Below, one piece after another: positions 61,851 to 64,000 of a DNA stretch of 64,000 nucleotides (its first letter is position 1; every line of letters begins with the position of its first letter). The DNA is from a bacterium (lineage in GTDB: Bacteria; Myxococcota_A; Polyangia; Nannocystales; Nannocystaceae). The notes beneath the pieces are model-generated. The model did not search any database and was not told the origin of the DNA. It saw only the letters and a list, made by a program, of their open reading frames with translations. The DNA is taken from the NCBI GenBank assembly GCA_024742475.1, contig JANSYI010000034.1, positions 38,179-102,178 on the forward strand, in the 5' to 3' direction. The position numbers were made by a program, and so were the translations under genes.

Positions 61851-63811
61851 ACCGCCGCGGGGCCGCGCTCGTCATGTCGGGGTTGGGGTTGGGGTTGGTG
61901 CAATGCTCCGAGCCCAAGGGCCGCGCCAACGTCGACACGGCGCTCGTGGATCTCGAGCTGCGCGAGGTCGAACCGGGAACCGTGCTGGTCGGCTCGACGC
62001 TCGTCATCACGGGCGACGCGTTCGTCGACGATCCGTGGGGCGAGTCTACGCTGGTCCTCGACGGCGAGATCGACACCGGAGCCGAGAAGGACGGCCGCAT
62101 CGTCCGGTTGCCGGCCAGGTTCGTCGACTTCACGCGCCTCGAGGTCGACATCGACGCCGACGCGTTTGCGCTGCTCGGCGACGGCGCCTCCGCGCAGTTC
62201 GAGGGCACGGCACAGGTCGAGGTTCGCAGCACCGTCGACGGCCGGCTGTACCGCTCGCAGCTCACCGATGTCGACTTTCGCATCGCGCCCGCCCTCGACC
62301 CCGAGCTCACCGTGCTGACGCCCAGCAGCGTCATCTTTCCCAACGAGCCGCTCGAGGTCACCGGGCACGGGCTCCTGCTCGGCGACGAGGGCACGTCGCG
62401 CGCCGTCATCGAAGGCTGCTTCACGCCCGCAGGTGGCGACACGTGCACCCCCGTCGCCGCGTCCTCGTTGGTCATCACCGCCAACGACCCCTTGTGCAGG
62501 GAGGCCGGGGTCTTCGCGTTCGAGCCCAGCGTGGCAGGCATCGAGCCGGGACGCTTCGAAGGCACCCTCACCTTCGCCAACGAGCACGTGACCGGCACGG
62601 TCACCACCTCCGCTCCCACCACGGTCACGTGGGATCTGGTCGAGCCAACCCTGTACGGCGTCGATACCACGAGCGCGAGCTTGGGCCGCTACATCACCAT
62701 CGAAGGGGCGGGTTTTCTCGGAGGCGCCGCAGGCGGCGACACGGTCCTGCGGTTCGACGGCATCTTCACGCCGGACGCCTCGGGCGTGCCCATCGTCATC
62801 GACGAGCTGCTCTTCCCGGAGTTCACCGACGGTCGCCACGTCCGCTACGTGGTCAACGAGGAGGACGGGCTCTCGGCGGCCATCGACATGCGCAACGAAC
62901 CCGGCCTGTTCGAAGGGCTCGTCACGCCGGTGATCAGCTACCAGGGCGTCGAGGTCGAGGGCAGCACGAGCCCCTTGGGGTTTCGCCTCGAGCCGGTGCG
63001 GCAGGTGGTGTGGGTCAACTTCACGACCGCCTACACGGAGGCCCTGCGCTCGTTTGGCCTGCGCGCCGTCGATAGCCACATCCGGGCACGGGCCCTCGAC
63101 GTGATCCGCCGTGACTTTGCGACCTTGGGCCTCGAGATCCGCGTCGAGGTCCCAACCGACTACGCGCTGTACTCCGAGGTAGACATCGGCGGGCGCGATC
63201 CCAACGGTCTCGGCCTGCTGGGCTACGACAACACGCCGGGCAAGGACACCGACAACCTGCGCCTGTACGACCGTATTGGAGGCGCCAACGCGCAGACGCA
63301 GGAAGACGGGTTTCCCGGATACGGCGGCGTCTTCATCGAGTCGCTCTTCGGCTACTCCGAACACCCCGGTGATCTCGCCGAGCCGGTGCGCCCTGACGCG
63401 CGCTTCGACATGCTGTTCGACCCGTTCCGACCCGACATCGGAGGCCAGCCCGTGCTCGCGGCCGACCTAGGCAGCGACGTCGCCCACGTCGACCCCGCGC
63501 AGTGCCCCGTCAGCGGCGACCGGCCCCGGCAGATCGCCTGCGCCATCCATGCCCTGGGCACCCTCGTCGGCAGCACGATCAGCCACGAGCTCGGCCACAG
63601 CCTGGGCTTGGCCGACCCCTACGGCCCGAGCATCCACAACGAAGGCGACCAAGACGATCGCCTCATGGACGCCGATCGGCCGTTCGAAGAGCGGGCCGAG
63701 CTCGAAGGCGCAGGACCGTCACGCTTCTGCGCCGACGAGTACGAGTACCTGCGCCAGATCCTCCCCTCGTCGGAGGACTACGACCTCAGCCCTCGCGCGC
63801 CCTGCTACTAG
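61847..63811 (+). CDS. TIG-domain lipoprotein with C-terminal zinc metallopeptidase motif
   Basis: A 654-aa lipoprotein (lipobox VQ-C20) coupled to the previous gene by an ATGA overlap. The N-terminal two-thirds contain IPT/TIG-like beta domains (PGTVLVGSTLVITGDAF; PNEPLEVTGHGLLLG; LGRYITIEGAGFLGG). The C-terminal part has a metzincin-type zinc motif, H580-E-L-G-H584-SLGLAD590 (HExxHxxGxxD). Upstream of it is a Cys pair (AQC-PVSGD and QIAC). The protein ends SEDYDLSPRAPCY. It is probably an outer-surface protease or adhesin working with the polysaccharide genes. Confidence 0.82.
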   Translation: MNRRGAALVMSGLGLGLVQCSEPKGRANVDTALVDLELREVEPGTVLVGSTLVITGDAFVDDPWGESTLVLDGEIDTGAEKDGRIVRLPARFVDFTRLEVDIDADAFALLGDGASAQFEGTAQVEVRSTVDGRLYRSQLTDVDFRIAPALDPELTVLTPSSVIFPNEPLEVTGHGLLLGDEGTSRAVIEGCFTPAGGDTCTPVAASSLVITANDPLCREAGVFAFEPSVAGIEPGRFEGTLTFANEHVTGTVTTSAPTTVTWDLVEPTLYGVDTTSASLGRYITIEGAGFLGGAAGGDTVLRFDGIFTPDASGVPIVIDELLFPEFTDGRHVRYVVNEEDGLSAAIDMRNEPGLFEGLVTPVISYQGVEVEGSTSPLGFRLEPVRQVVWVNFTTAYTEALRSFGLRAVDSHIRARALDVIRRDFATLGLEIRVEVPTDYALYSEVDIGGRDPNGLGLLGYDNTPGKDTDNLRLYDRIGGANAQTQEDGFPGYGGVFIESLFGYSEHPGDLAEPVRPDARFDMLFDPFRPDIGGQPVLAADLGSDVAHVDPAQCPVSGDRPRQIACAIHALGTLVGSTISHELGHSLGLADPYGPSIHNEGDQDDRLMDADRPFEERAELEGAGPSRFCADEYEYLRQILPSSEDYDLSPRAPCY

Positions 63812-63818
63812 TCTTTCA

Positions 63819-63929
63819 GGGAAACCTCTCGGTTTCCCTCGCTGCGGCCGGCAGAGCCGCCCTTCGCTCACCCTTCCAAGGTCGGGCGCGGTGCGCCCTC
63901 GCTCGCTCGCCGAGGCTCGCTCCTCCGCG
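63819..63929 (+). repeat. dispersed intergenic repeat, copy B
   Basis: About 111 bases, 8 bases after the stop codon of the metallopeptidase gene. The first hairpin reads GGGAAACC (63819-63826), TCTC, GGTTTCCC (63831-63838), one base pair longer on both arms than in copy A, so the change is compensated. The last dyad is GGGCGC (63884-63889)/GCGCCC (63893-63898). The rest matches copy A at about 90% by eye. Confidence 0.85.
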
Positions 63930-63949
63930 ACCCAACGCTTTCTTGGCCC

Positions 63950-64000
63950 GGCCGGCAGAGCCCCCCTTCGCTCACCCTTCCAAGGTCGGGCGCGGTGCGC
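63950..64000 (+). repeat. dispersed intergenic repeat, partial copy C
   Basis: This 51-base segment repeats 63845-63895 of copy B with one mismatch (G to C in the GAGCC[G/C]CCC part) at a spacing of 105 bases. It is cut by the end of the window, so the full copy is not seen. Confidence 0.8.

Overview
The window is a visibly G+C-rich bacterial chromosome segment with almost no non-coding space. No gap between genes exceeds about 300 bases. Three 'GGMAxxY'-type Ser/Thr kinases with C-terminal membrane anchors, an MglA-like GTPase, type IV pilins with a PilR-type regulator, many lipoproteins with TPR-like or low-complexity regions, an MXAN-type S41 protease and a myxobacterial-style heat-shock sigma factor all point to a myxobacterium (Myxococcota). 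A Nannocystis/Plesiocystis-like lineage is my inference from gene style, not from a search.

Layout. (1) 1-4.1 kb: a hypothetical protein, a repeat-rich propeller lipoprotein, an M23 peptidase lipoprotein and a Cys-rich lipoprotein. (2) 4.3-15.8 kb, all forward: gpsA, a Ser/Thr kinase, a Thg1-like protein that has lost catalytic residues, hemW, hrcA-grpE-dnaK-dnaJ, an MglA-like GTPase and a histidine kinase. (3) 15.9-19.7 kb: two small hypotheticals and a large PEGA-domain kinase. (4) 19.8-24.5 kb, all reverse: methyltransferase, pilR-like regulator, two prepilins and a TPR protein. The gap before the pilins holds a sigma-54-like promoter and three perfect palindromes. (5) 24.5-36.4 kb: response regulator, M13 and S45 peptidases/acylases, a PP2C phosphatase fused to a cyclic-nucleotide-binding domain, a thioredoxin-fold lipoprotein-like protein, and a kinase-TPR pair. 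(6) 36.5-41.4 kb: six genes coupled by 4-base start/stop overlaps (HExxH protein, GT-C glycosyltransferase, DUF6249-like membrane protein, ECF sigma factor, small membrane protein, KamA). (7) 41.5-50.1 kb: a PhnD-like binding protein, TPR lipoproteins, a membrane protein and a degenerate sulfatase-like lipoprotein. (8) 50.3-56.9 kb: arylsulfotransferase-like propeller, rsmI-rpoH, and a large S41 protease. (9) 57-63.8 kb: surface-polysaccharide genes (2OG oxygenase, sulfotransferase, flippase, polymerase/ligase) and a TIG-domain metallopeptidase lipoprotein.

How the genes work together. The window mixes housekeeping (lipid precursor synthesis, chaperones, 16S rRNA methylation) with signalling and cell-surface functions. 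Strongest points for follow-up: the Thg1-like pseudoenzyme (6957-7664), the pilin control region (22138-22274), the sulfatase-like protein without its metal ligands (46713-49013), the HExxH/KamA/ECF operon, and a dispersed intergenic repeat whose hairpin arms change together (50127-50234 and 63819-63929, with a partial third copy at the window end).
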